Positions 21,353 to 31,365 of a stretch of DNA of 64,000 nt are shown here, piece after piece; positions within the stretch are counted from its first letter, which is position 1; every line of letters starts with the position of its first letter. This DNA is from Saccharum officinarum. Its lineage: Eukaryota > Streptophyta > Magnoliopsida > Poales > Poaceae. Below the pieces are notes generated by a model. It had not been told where the DNA came from. It did no database searches and worked only from the letters and a program-made list of their open reading frames with translations. The stretch is taken from contig CM036231.1 in assembly GCA_020631735.1 (NCBI GenBank), forward strand, positions 8,734,794 to 8,798,793, written 5' to 3'. A program made the position numbers and the translations under genes.

Positions 21353-23635
21353 ATGTCTAATGGGGAAGGACCACCTTCCACTTTTGAGGGAGACGATTTT
21401 CCATATTGGAAATTTCGTATGGAGGCGTACCTCGAAGCCATAGATGTTGGGTGCCTTAGAGCCGCAACCGAAGGGCTTCCCCCCATAAGGGATCCCGCTA
21501 ACCCAAGTGGTGACGAGGAGAAGTACGACCGGTGGAATGCAAAGGCCAAAAATGCACTCTACCGGGGTTTAGGCAAAGATATCTTCAATCGCGTGCGTAA
21601 TGCAAAGAACGCTCATGAATTGTGGGAAAATCTTTGTGCTCTCCATGAGGGAACTAAGAGTGAGCGTGAGGAACGCTATCACATAGCCTTAAAGAAAATT
21701 AATTCTTTTGAGATGCTTCCCAAAGAAAGTGCTAATGACATGTACACTCGCTTGAATGTTCTTGTAGAGGACCTCAATGCTCTTGGGCTCACCAAAATGA
21801 GCCAATCGGATGTTGCAAGGAAGATCTTGAGTGTGCTTCCCGTTGAGAAGTATGGACACATTGTCACCGTGCTTCACCAAAGTGATCTTTCCACCGCAAC
21901 ACCGACTCAAGTTTTAGGGAAAATCAATGCTCATGAGATGTACATGCATATCACTCCGGAAGAGGGCTCATCATCTTCCAAGAAGAAAGACTTGGCCTTC
22001 AAAGCTAGTCATGACAAGAAGAAGAAGAAGGGCCAAGCCATGATGGTGCAAGAAAGCTCAAGTGAAAGTGATGTTGATGATGAATCACTTGCACTCATGG
22101 TGAGAAAGACCACCAAGATGCTAAAGAAGCTCAACAAGAGTGGCATCAAGTTCGATGGCAAGAAGAAGAAATTCTTCACAAGTAGCAAGAGAAAGCCAAT
22201 CTCGGAGATGGATTGCTACAATTGTGGTGAACTTGGCCACCTAGCTCATCAATGCCCTAGACCACCAAAAGACAAGTACAAGAACAAGAACAAGGGCAAG
22301 AAAAATGATTCAAGTGATGAAGAAGAAGAGAAGAAGAAGAACAAGCCATACAAGAAGAAGGATGGCAAGAAAAAAGAGTTCCACAAGAAGAAGAAGGGAG
22401 GAAAGGCATACATTGTTGGTGATTGGCTCACCGACATTGAATCATCTTGTGAGTCCTCCGAAGATGAGAGCGATGATGAGAAAGAGAAGGTTGCCGCATT
22501 TGTGATGGGGCCATCATCTTCACCAACATCTTCATCACCACCTTCACCGCCTCCTTCACCATCATCGTCCACTACTCACCTATGCCTTATGGCCAAGGGT
22601 GAACGAAAGGTACAAAACCATGATAGTGATGATGATGATGATAGTGATAGTGATGATGAATATGACTCACCTTCTTATGATGAACTTGTAAAATTGCTAA
22701 ACAAATACACTAAAATCATAAGAAGGACTAGAAGTGAAAATGATGATCTTCAAAATGAAAATGAATCACTCTCATCCAAGCTTGAAAATATTCAAAAGAC
22801 TAGTGGTGAGCTTAGAGTTCAAAATGAAGTGATGTCTTCCACTCTCAAGGAGCTCAAAACCTCTAATAAAGAGCTTAAAGATCAACATGATAAACTTGAG
22901 AAGAAGCATGATGAGCTCATCACTAGACATAATTCTCTAAAGGACAAATACACCACATTAAAAATTGACTATGATAGTCTTGTGGTTGCTAATGAACTTG
23001 CTCTTGAGACACATGATGCTACTAACCATGTTGTTAAGTGTGATATAGCTACATCATGTGATGACTTGATCATTGAAAGCATTGAGCAAGGTTCTAGTAG
23101 CAAAGGCAAGAGTGTGGTTGAGTCAAGCAACCATGATGATTATGCCAAGATTAAGAGTGAGAATGAGAAGCTTGCAAATGAGAACAAAAAGCTCAAGCAA
23201 GAAAAAGAGCATCTCAAGACCGGCCTAAGCAAGTTCACAAGAGGCCAACATTTGCAAAGTGAGCTCCTCATGAACACCGTAATGAAGATGGATAGAAGTG
23301 GTATTGGGTACTTGGCAAATCAAGAGAAGAAAGCAAAAGCTCAACAACAACAAAGCAAGTCAAAGCCCAAGCCAAAGAGATGTGTTGAGTGTGGTCAAGA
23401 AGGTCACTTTGCTCATGAATGCAAAACTCCACCACCACAACCCTTGCCCAAGCATGCTAGACCTTTCGCTTTCAATGCTCATTATATGCTAAGAAAAGAT
23501 TCAAATGGAAAGATGAAAGTCATGTTTTTGGGTCCCCCAAACAAGAATAGGCCAAAGAAAATATGGGTTGCCAAGTCACTAGTGGATAAAGTCAAGGGCC
23601 CCTCTCAAGTTTGGGTCCCTAAACAAAAAGCTTGA
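21353..23635 (+). CDS. gag: gag of element B (capsid/nucleocapsid), open
   Basis: 760 residues from ATG 21353 to TGA 23633-23635. N-terminal UBN2-type gag domain (FEGDDFPYWKFRMEAYL near residue 11, later YTRLNVLVEDLNALG). Then basic and Ser/Asp-rich linkers, a first CCHC zinc knuckle CYNCGELGHLAHQC (about residue 287) and a long coiled-coil-like region (about 450-570). A second knuckle CVECGQEGHFAHEC is at about 677. Two knuckles so far apart and a gag of this length are unusual compared with short Copia gags, but the same plan is seen in element A. The product should assemble virus-like particles and bind element RNA. The C-terminal SQVWVPK motif is shared with A. Confidence 0.93.
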   Translation: MSNGEGPPSTFEGDDFPYWKFRMEAYLEAIDVGCLRAATEGLPPIRDPANPSGDEEKYDRWNAKAKNALYRGLGKDIFNRVRNAKNAHELWENLCALHEGTKSEREERYHIALKKINSFEMLPKESANDMYTRLNVLVEDLNALGLTKMSQSDVARKILSVLPVEKYGHIVTVLHQSDLSTATPTQVLGKINAHEMYMHITPEEGSSSSKKKDLAFKASHDKKKKKGQAMMVQESSSESDVDDESLALMVRKTTKMLKKLNKSGIKFDGKKKKFFTSSKRKPISEMDCYNCGELGHLAHQCPRPPKDKYKNKNKGKKNDSSDEEEEKKKNKPYKKKDGKKKEFHKKKKGGKAYIVGDWLTDIESSCESSEDESDDEKEKVAAFVMGPSSSPTSSSPPSPPPSPSSSTTHLCLMAKGERKVQNHDSDDDDDSDSDDEYDSPSYDELVKLLNKYTKIIRRTRSENDDLQNENESLSSKLENIQKTSGELRVQNEVMSSTLKELKTSNKELKDQHDKLEKKHDELITRHNSLKDKYTTLKIDYDSLVVANELALETHDATNHVVKCDIATSCDDLIIESIEQGSSSKGKSVVESSNHDDYAKIKSENEKLANENKKLKQEKEHLKTGLSKFTRGQHLQSELLMNTVMKMDRSGIGYLANQEKKAKAQQQQSKSKPKPKRCVECGQEGHFAHECKTPPPQPLPKHARPFAFNAHYMLRKDSNGKMKVMFLGPPNKNRPKKIWVAKSLVDKVKGPSQVWVPKQKA

Positions 23636-23649
23636 TCTCTTGTGTGTAG

Positions 23650-26600
23650 GTGAACTACAAGACCGGTGGATCTCATTGGGTTATTGATAGTGGTTGCACT
23701 CAACATATGACCGGTGATCCTCGTATGTTCACCACCATTGAAGAGAATGGAATATGTCAAGAGAAGATCACATTTGGGGATAATTCAAAGAGCAAAGTCA
23801 AGGGTATAGGCAAGATTGCAATATCACATGATCACTCACTCTCAAATGTGCTCTATGTTGCTTCATTGAGTTTCAACTTGTTATCCGTTGGGCAACTTTG
23901 TGACCTTGGCTTCCAATGCTTGTTCACACCAAATGAAGTGGAAGTTTCAAAGATAGATGACAAGCAAGTGATATTCAAAGGCTTTAGATACAACAATCTT
24001 TATCTTGTTGACTTCACCTCCGAAGATGCAAATTTGATGACATGTTTGTTCACCAAGACCTCACTTGGTTGGCTTTGGCATAGGAGGCTTGCTCATGTTG
24101 GAATGAACACTCTCAACAAGCTATTGAAGAAAGAACTAGTGAGAGGATTGAAGGATGTGAAGTTTGAAAAGGACAAACCTTGTAGTGCATGTCAAGCGGG
24201 CAAACAAGTTGCAAACACTCATCCAACCAAAGCTTTCATGTCAACTTCAAGAGTGCTAGAACTTCTACACATGGATTTGTTTGGGCCTACAACATACAAG
24301 AGCTTGGGTGGTAATCTCTATTGTCTTGTGATAGTGGATGACTACTCAAGGTATACATGGACTTTCTTCCTTCATGACAAATCCGAAGTGGCAAATTGCT
24401 TCAAGAAGTTTGCAAAGAGAGCTCAAAATGAATTTGAAGTCAAGATAAAGAAGATTAGAAGTGACAATGGCAAAGAGTTTGACAACACCAACATTGAAGC
24501 TTATTGTGATGAAATTGGAATCAAGCATGAGGTCTCTTCAACCTACACTCCTCAACAAAATGGTGTAGTTGAGAGAAAGAACCGAACATTGATCACCCTT
24601 GCAAGAACAATGCTAGATGAGTACAACACTCCGGAGAAGTTGTGGGCCGAGGCAATCAACACCGCATGCTATGCTTCAAATCGCCTCTTCCTACAAAAGT
24701 TTCTTGGCAAGACCCCCTATGAGTTGCTTAATGGGAAGAAGCCGGACGTCTCCTTCTTCCGGGTGTTTGGTTGCAAATGTTACATCTACAAGAAGCGTCA
24801 ACACCTAGGGAAGTTTCAAAGACGTTGTGATATTGGTTTTCTTGTTGGTTACTCATCAAAGTCCAAAGCATATAGAGTATTTAACCATGCCACCGGTTTG
24901 GTTGAAGAAACATATGATGTGGAATTTGATGAATCTAACGGCTCCCAAGGAGCAATTGAGAATTGTGATGATGTAGGTGATGAACCCTTGAGGGAGGCCA
25001 TGAAGAACATGCCGGTGGGAGACATCAAGCCAAAAGATGATGATGACGATGTACAAATTGTTGATCCACCATCTTCATCACGTGTGCCTCAAGATGATGA
25101 CAAGAATGAGAGAGTTGAAAATGAAGACACTTATGTCTCTCATGAACAAGCCGAGGCACAAGCTCAAGATGTTGATGCTCCCCATCCACCTCCTCAAGTG
25201 GTTGATAGAAGAAACTCACCACTACTTCAAGCACATCCACAAGATCTCATCATAGGGAGTCCTACAAAGGGAGTAATGACTCGATCCCAAAAGCTAGCTT
25301 CTTTTGTTGAACATCACTCTTTTGTCTCTTGCGTTGAACCTAAGAATGTAGAAGAAGCTCTTCAAGATCCGGATTGGGTGATTGCAATGCATGAAGAATT
25401 GAACAACTTCACCCGCAATCAAGTATGGACACTTGAAGAGCATCCCAAAGGTGCAAGAGTCATTGGAACCAAGTGGGTGTTCCGAAACAAGCAAGATGAC
25501 CAAGGCATAGTGGTGAGGAACAAGGCAAGACTAGTTGCAAAGGGGTTCTCTCAAGTTGAAGGTCTTGATTTTGGAGAGACCTTTGCACCCGTTGCAAGAC
25601 TTGAAGCCATTCGTATCCTCCTTGCATATGCATCACATCATGATATGAAACTATATCAAATGGATGTGAAAAGTGCATTCTTAAATGGCTTTATAAATGA
25701 ACTAGTCTATGTTAATCAACCTCCCGGGTTTGAAGACCCTAGATATCCTAATCATGTTTATAGGTTGTCCAAGGCGTTATATGGGCTCAAGCAAGCCCCT
25801 AGAGCGTGGTATGAACGCCTCCGGGACTTCCTCATTGAGAAGGGCTTCACCATTGGGAAGGTCGACACCACACTATTCACCAAGAAGTTTAATGGGGAGA
25901 TCTTCATTTGTCAAGTATATGTTGATGATATCATCTTCGGATCAACAAATGAAGATTATTGCAAGGAATTTGGTGAATTGATGTCGAAGGAATTCGAGAT
26001 GTCAATGATTGGTGAGCTCACATTCTTCCTTGGATTTCAAGTAAAGCAAATGAGAGAAGGGATTTTCATCTCTCAAGAAAAGTATACCAAGGATCTTCTC
26101 AAAAGATTCAAGATGGAAGAATGCAAACCAATCAAGACCCCAATGCCATCAAATGGACATCTCGACCTAGATGAGGGAGGTAAACCGGTTGATCAAACTC
26201 TCTACCGTTCTATGATTGGTAGCTTGTTATACCTTACCGCATCTAGGCCCGATATCATGTTTAGTGTGTGCATGTGTGCCCGCTTTCAAGCGTGCCCTAA
26301 AGAACCTCACCTAAGTGCCGTAAAAAGAATCCTAAGATATCTTAAGCTCACCCCAAGCATTGGTCTTTGGTATCCCAAAGGAGCTAGATTCCAACTAGTT
26401 GGCTATTCCGATTCGGACTATGCCGGTTGCAAAATTGATAGAAAAAGCACATCCGGAGGGTGCCATTTGCTTGGAAGATCCTTAGTATCTTGGTCATCTA
26501 AAAAGCAAAATAGTGTGGCTTTGTCCACCGCCGAGGCGGAATACATTGCCGCGGGGGCTTGTTGTGCACAAATATTATATATGAAACAAACCCTCCTAGA

Positions 26601-26874
26601 CTATGGAATTGTTCTTGAAAAGGTGCCACTTTTATGTGATAATGAAAGTGCCGTTAAAATTGCTAACAATCCGGTACAACACTCTCGCACCAAGCACATT
26701 GATATCCGCCATCACTTTCTAAGAGATCACGTTGCTAAAAATGACATATCACTAGAAGGTGTAAGAAGTGAAAATCAATTAGCGGATATCTTCACTAAAC
26801 CTTTGGATGAGGCAACCTTTTGTAGGTTAAGAAGTGAACTCAATGTGCTTGATTCTAGTAACTTTAAAAAATGA
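23650..26874 (+). CDS. pol: pol of element B (protease, integrase, reverse transcriptase, RNase H), open
   Basis: An open frame of about 1074 codons that starts right after a TAG (23647-23649). It is in a different frame from gag, whose stop lies 14 bases upstream, so no ATG is needed if it is made by splicing or recoding. Domains by residue from 23650: protease [10 protein letters not shown] (about 13); integrase zinc finger H..H..C..C (about 140-185). The integrase core has Asp in HMDLFGP (about 207), Asp in SDNGKEF (about 272) and Glu in NGVVERKNR (about 306). RT runs from about 590 to 835 with catalytic YVDDIIFG (about 757). RNase H has SDSDYAG (about 919), TAEAEY (960) and DNESAVK (996). 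All catalytic residues are present. Confidence 0.94.
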   Translation: MNYKTGGSHWVIDSGCTQHMTGDPRMFTTIEENGICQEKITFGDNSKSKVKGIGKIAISHDHSLSNVLYVASLSFNLLSVGQLCDLGFQCLFTPNEVEVSKIDDKQVIFKGFRYNNLYLVDFTSEDANLMTCLFTKTSLGWLWHRRLAHVGMNTLNKLLKKELVRGLKDVKFEKDKPCSACQAGKQVANTHPTKAFMSTSRVLELLHMDLFGPTTYKSLGGNLYCLVIVDDYSRYTWTFFLHDKSEVANCFKKFAKRAQNEFEVKIKKIRSDNGKEFDNTNIEAYCDEIGIKHEVSSTYTPQQNGVVERKNRTLITLARTMLDEYNTPEKLWAEAINTACYASNRLFLQKFLGKTPYELLNGKKPDVSFFRVFGCKCYIYKKRQHLGKFQRRCDIGFLVGYSSKSKAYRVFNHATGLVEETYDVEFDESNGSQGAIENCDDVGDEPLREAMKNMPVGDIKPKDDDDDVQIVDPPSSSRVPQDDDKNERVENEDTYVSHEQAEAQAQDVDAPHPPPQVVDRRNSPLLQAHPQDLIIGSPTKGVMTRSQKLASFVEHHSFVSCVEPKNVEEALQDPDWVIAMHEELNNFTRNQVWTLEEHPKGARVIGTKWVFRNKQDDQGIVVRNKARLVAKGFSQVEGLDFGETFAPVARLEAIRILLAYASHHDMKLYQMDVKSAFLNGFINELVYVNQPPGFEDPRYPNHVYRLSKALYGLKQAPRAWYERLRDFLIEKGFTIGKVDTTLFTKKFNGEIFICQVYVDDIIFGSTNEDYCKEFGELMSKEFEMSMIGELTFFLGFQVKQMREGIFISQEKYTKDLLKRFKMEECKPIKTPMPSNGHLDLDEGGKPVDQTLYRSMIGSLLYLTASRPDIMFSVCMCARFQACPKEPHLSAVKRILRYLKLTPSIGLWYPKGARFQLVGYSDSDYAGCKIDRKSTSGGCHLLGRSLVSWSSKKQNSVALSTAEAEYIAAGACCAQILYMKQTLLDYGIVLEKVPLLCDNESAVKIANNPVQHSRTKHIDIRHHFLRDHVAKNDISLEGVRSENQLADIFTKPLDEATFCRLRSELNVLDSSNFKK

Positions 26875-28455
26875 GCGTGTGTTGTCCCTTGCATTGCATT
26901 GTATAATATGCCATGTTTATTTTATCGCATTGTTTTTAGGGCTTGGCTAACACGGTTACGATAACCCTTCTTTGGAGGAGTGAAAAAGCCTAACCGTGGA
27001 TCAAACTTGACAAGCATTCTAGTTTTACCTTCTTGTATTGCATTGCATATGCATGGTTGTTGTTCTTGTCGTTTCTTTTCGGTTAAGCTTTGAGCAACCT
27101 CTGTGTTCGTCCATGGATAGAGAGAGCATTTTGACGCTCCTAAAGGTTCAAAAACTCTATTGCGTGGCCATACGTTGCTCCTTGGGTGTTTATTGCCTAT
27201 TTTCTTAAAAATAATACTAGCCTAAGGCAATCTATTTTGAAAATTTTGAGGGTTTGAGTGAGGTCTCTCATATCGTGTTCCAATTGGTGTTTATTTGTGT
27301 CTCTTTGAATTGGAACCTGATTGGGAGAAGTCGCGTCGTAGTTCGGAACAAAGAAGGGCGAAGAACAGTCACCGGACGCTGCACCGGACGCTGCACCGGA
27401 CGCAGTGATGCTTCACCACCGCGTCCGGTCCCGGCGTCCAGCAGCGCGTCCGGTCATCCAGAAGACCAACTCCAGATCTAGTGATCGGACGCTGCACCGG
27501 CCGCGCCTCTGTTGACCACCGCGTCCGGTCCCGGTTACCACCACCGCGTCCGGTCATTCGCGATAAATTCCCGAACTCCCAACGACCGGACTCTGACCGC
27601 GTCCGGTCAGTCCGCACCGGACGCGTCAGGTCACTCCAGGAGCTTACTGGAGTGTGACCGGACGCTGCACCACCGCGTCCGGTCATATCGACCACCGCGT
27701 CCGGTCATCACGCGTCGAGCGGATCTGACCTTTCATATACCGTTCGTCCTCGGCCGTTTTCTTTCACCCGCACGCGTTTCCGCCGCCGCCTTGCCCTAGT
27801 CGCCGTCTCGCCGTTTCCGCCGCCCCCTCACCGTCTTCCCTGCCGCCGGCGACCTCTTGCCGTGCCCGCGCCGCACCTTCCTCGCCCGCACGCGTTCGCC
27901 GCTCGCGCGCTGCTCGCTGCCGCACCGGCCGCTCCCGCGCCACCCGCAGCCGCACCATCGCCCGCTGCTGCTGCGCCGCGCGCCACCGTCGTCGGCAAGC
28001 TGTCCAGCCTCGCCGTGCACCTCGCCAGCAGCAGCCGCAGCTCCCCCGTGCCAACCCTAGCTCGTCATTCATCCTTCGGCCGCTTTCCTCTTCTAGGGTT
28101 TGCCATCTTCCCTGCCTAGGGTTTTGCCCTAATCCGATCTCGAGAGCTCATTCGTCGATTTCGGGAATCTCGCAATCTAGGTCACCTCACCCTGTCAGTC
28201 ATCTCGACGATCTGAGGTAGCTTCACGTTTCGATTCATATCGTATCTCATATGCTTGCTATCTCTAGGATTCGTACCTTTTAGTTATATATGTGTTTATA
28301 GTAGATCTCTCTATTCCGTCTTTGCAGCGAGTCTGTCGTGTGTCGGGTGAGATCAGTTTGCTAAATCCGAGGCCAAGCCTGCGGATACGGATTGAGGCCA
28401 AGCCTCTTGAGTGACAGTTCATCATCTTGCAGAGGTTTTCAGTCAGTTTGTCAGC
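26875..28455. other. Spacer between pol and the envelope-like gene of B
   Basis: Non-coding 1.6 kb. First part (26875-27360) AT-rich, holding a block shared with element A (ataaccctt, gtgaaaaagc, ggatcaaac at 26961-27006). Then the accgcgtccggtc repeat array (27369-27715), then a GC-rich, cytosine-rich leader-like stretch (27720-28140) and an AT-richer part up to the ATG. The layout resembles a promoter plus 5' UTR; that reading is inference. Confidence 0.6.
27369..27715. repeat. Variant palindrome-arm array upstream of the envelope-like gene of B
   Basis: About ten half-palindrome units: caccggacgctg in one orientation and caccgcgtccggtc in the other. They share the ccggacg/cgtccgg core with the LTR arrays, but the two arms are usually separated by spacers. 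It is the only such array outside the LTRs in this window. Confidence 0.8.
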
Positions 28456-30912
28456 ATGGTGCGTTGCAAGAACGCCGGTGGTGCTCCTGGTGACGGGGAC
28501 GACAGTCCTCCTCGTCGGTCTGAGATTGCACGTGGGAAGCGTGTCAAGATCTTGGCCAGAAAGAAGAAGAAGACACTCACAGAGGCAGAGATTGCTCAGG
28601 CCGTGGCAGATGCAGCAGAGCAGGCAGAGAGAGGTGGCAGGAGCAGTGGCATACGCATAGGCGAGCGTCGCTTTCATCTTGAAGGTCGACAGCTCGACAC
28701 AGAGGCCACTGAGGGCACTGAGGATACTAGAGCTGCAGAGGATATGTCAGTTGATCTACCCACAGAGGCTCCAGAGGCTCCAGAGGACACAGAGGAGCAG
28801 CCAGCTCAGTCTCCACCACGTCGCCGCTCCACACGCGCACGTACTCAGGTGTCTCCTAGGCCAGAGGGCCAGCGTCGTGGAGCACGTCCTCCTCCCAGAG
28901 CTAGAGGTTCACCCCCGGTCGAGCACTTTGACTTGAGGGGTGCTACAGCACGTCAGGTGCAGGGGTTGAGGTTCGTGGAGGTCAGTCGGTGGTTTCCACC
29001 TGTGAGGGATCCCAGAGCTTCAGAAGGATTCTATACCCCACTTCAGGAGGATTTCTACAGGGCTCTAGTTGACAGCGGTATTGCTTTCCGACCACAGAGG
29101 GTCTGTCGACTTGAGTCACTAGTTGAGGTTGTGGGAGAGCAGCTACGTCCGCACCTGTCCTTTCTGCCAGGCTTGTCAGATCTTCTTGGACGGACAGGTG
29201 CATACTGCGGCACATGGGTCAGAGAGTTTTATGCTTCACTATGGATTGATCCTGCCCATGATTTCATTCACTTTGCATTCCGAGGCCGCGATCACCGCCT
29301 ATACAGCACCAGAGTGCGGGAGATTCTCAGACTCCCAGTTTCTGACACAAAGATACATCAGCTGTGTTATGGTCAGACTCCTCCACCGAGACGCCCTCAC
29401 GGCGGGACAGTGCCACCTACAGACTTGGTTCGACCCTGCTTCCGTGAGCCTTTTGGCGAAGGGTCTCGTCGCACGCCTGCCAGCTTGACACCTCTTGCCA
29501 GAGTTCTGGATGCCATAGTCAGACGCACTCTACTTCCCAGACTTGGCTACAGAGAGGGACTGACTCGGATGCAGCTATGGGTTGTTCACCACCTCCTCTC
29601 ACAGACACAGTTTGATATTTGGGATCTCATACTTAGTGAGATGGAGGACACCATAGCTGAGGGCTTCAAGGGTAATCGTCAGCTGCCCTATGCACACTGG
29701 ATCTGCTTCATTATTAGATCATCCATCCAGTTACCAGCAGAGATCCGAGCTGAGATATCAGATACTACTACTGCTTTCCCTGAGTATGATATCCGTCAGC
29801 TTTGGGCTTCAGTTACCAGAGATCAGGCCCCAGTGCCAGGACAGCGTGTGCGACCTGAGGTTCCTGAGACAGCAGCTGAGCAGGACGCCACAGTTGATGA
29901 GCTTGCAGAGGCAGAGCTTGCAGATCTTGACGCTCAGCCTGCTGATCTTCCTGAGGATGGGACATCTGACAGCACTGATGAGGACTACCAGCCCATCCCC
30001 AGGTACCGGTCTCCTCGGTCTCACGACCACGAGGCCGGTGGCTCTGGTTCAGCCTCCCGCACAGACCCAGCCATGGTGGCAATACTTGAGAGGTTGACCC
30101 AGGCACAGGAGCAGCAGCAACAGCAGATACAGCGACAGGCTCAGGACACAGCTGCAGCACTTGCACAGATTCAGGCTCGTCAGGACGAGTTTCAGCGTCA
30201 GCAGCTTGAGATCCAGAGGCAGCAGGTCGAAATGCAGCGACAGCAGTACGAGATTCAGCGACAGACTGCAGCTAGTCAGCAGCAGTACTTGGACCTCCTG
30301 CGCCACCTAGTCACTGTTGGGGTTCCTCCGCCTGCTTCTGTCCTGACTTCTGCTTTACCATCTACTGATCCATCGAGTCAGGGACAGCCGGGTTTCCAGT
30401 TCACATCTCCACAGCAGCAGGTTCCCCAGTCTTTCCAGTCCCCGAGCTTCACGCCTATTCACACGGGGTTTACACCATCAGACCAGCCTCGCCCTCACCT
30501 CCTGACAGGCACACCTTTTGGTGATTTCAGTGCTACCTACAGCGAGTTGACTGGTCAGCCGACGCCCTCGCACACTACATTTGCTACTTCTTCAGGGTTG
30601 TCAGCTTCAGAGGCAGCTATTCCTCCAGTGACAGGGACTGGTACTACAGAGACTCTACCTTCGTCAGTTGCCTCCACAGATCCTCCAGCTATTGGCTCGC
30701 TACAGGCTCAGGTCACTCAGACGGATCCTATTATTGCTACTACGACAGTACCTGTTCCTGCCGTTCAGACCCAGACAGTTACACAGCCACATGCTTCTTC
30801 AGAGGGTCAGCCAGATAGCTCAGATTCCGAGGGCGATTCTCTACACTTCATGATTACTCCGCGCACCTCGGCACCCGACACGACTCCGTCTGTCCCCCCA
30901 TCAGATCCTTAG
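28456..30912 (+). CDS. Envelope-like protein of Sirevirus element B, open
   Basis: 818 residues from ATG 28456 (MVRCKNAGG; the frame is open further upstream but has no earlier ATG) to TAG 30910-30912. The position after pol and before the polypurine tract is that of the third gene of Sireviruses, conventionally called envelope-like. Regions: basic N-terminus (KRVKILARKKKK, about residues 28-40); acidic repeats (about 80-115); an Arg/Pro-rich linker (about 118-150). A folded-looking central domain (about 150-455) has VSRWFPPVRDP, a WVREFYASLW segment and RDHRLYSTRVREIL. Then come an acidic patch, a Gln-rich helical segment (about 548-611) and a Ser/Thr/Pro/Gln-rich tail. I see neither a signal peptide nor a C-terminal membrane anchor, so the name should not be taken as proof of an envelope role. 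Confidence 0.82.
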   Translation: MVRCKNAGGAPGDGDDSPPRRSEIARGKRVKILARKKKKTLTEAEIAQAVADAAEQAERGGRSSGIRIGERRFHLEGRQLDTEATEGTEDTRAAEDMSVDLPTEAPEAPEDTEEQPAQSPPRRRSTRARTQVSPRPEGQRRGARPPPRARGSPPVEHFDLRGATARQVQGLRFVEVSRWFPPVRDPRASEGFYTPLQEDFYRALVDSGIAFRPQRVCRLESLVEVVGEQLRPHLSFLPGLSDLLGRTGAYCGTWVREFYASLWIDPAHDFIHFAFRGRDHRLYSTRVREILRLPVSDTKIHQLCYGQTPPPRRPHGGTVPPTDLVRPCFREPFGEGSRRTPASLTPLARVLDAIVRRTLLPRLGYREGLTRMQLWVVHHLLSQTQFDIWDLILSEMEDTIAEGFKGNRQLPYAHWICFIIRSSIQLPAEIRAEISDTTTAFPEYDIRQLWASVTRDQAPVPGQRVRPEVPETAAEQDATVDELAEAELADLDAQPADLPEDGTSDSTDEDYQPIPRYRSPRSHDHEAGGSGSASRTDPAMVAILERLTQAQEQQQQQIQRQAQDTAAALAQIQARQDEFQRQQLEIQRQQVEMQRQQYEIQRQTAASQQQYLDLLRHLVTVGVPPPASVLTSALPSTDPSSQGQPGFQFTSPQQQVPQSFQSPSFTPIHTGFTPSDQPRPHLLTGTPFGDFSATYSELTGQPTPSHTTFATSSGLSASEAAIPPVTGTGTTETLPSSVASTDPPAIGSLQAQVTQTDPIIATTTVPVPAVQTQTVTQPHASSEGQPDSSDSEGDSLHFMITPRTSAPDTTPSVPPSDP

Positions 30913-31365
30913 ATTAGCTTTTTTGGCGCTTGATGCCAAAGGGGGAGAGAGAGAGTAGTTTCAGGGGGAGTTTTGAGAGAGGTTTTTCGTTTTTTCCTGT
31001 GTGCTACTTTCATGCATCATGTTTACTTTTCAGTCATTGCATTCGTGTGACATGTCGTTGTGAGATAAACCTTGAGTCTTAATGTTTTATCCTGTCTTAC
31101 TGTTATCTCTTGTCACCTGTTTTATTTATAGCTCTAAGGTTGTGCTTCCGTGCCTTACTCCGATTTCTTATGAGCTATATCTGTTTGTGTACTAACGCTT
31201 TTTATCTTATCTTATGAGTACACTCTTTTGGCTTGGGACACATAAGCAATTCCTAACCCTTCTTTGCTTATTGCTTTTTGCTTATGTGAACCATGCATGC
31301 TCAAAAACCTCAACTCAAATCTTTTATATCTTAGTGTTGTCATCAATCACCAAAAAGGGGGAGAT
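30913..31365 (+). other. 3' untranslated region and polypurine tracts of element B
   Basis: Contains several purine runs: aaagggggagagagagag (from 30938), a shorter caggggga run near 30962, and aaaaagggggagat ending directly before the 3' LTR. The last is the expected plus-strand primer. Multiple tracts are typical for Sireviruses. Confidence 0.75.

Noticed and set aside
27764..28119. Frames in the GC-rich spacer of element B
   Set aside because: Composition effect; no conserved domain and the stretch precedes the envelope-like ATG like a leader.
28411..28455. Longer start of the envelope-like frame
   Set aside because: Begins with GTG; the first in-frame ATG is 28456.
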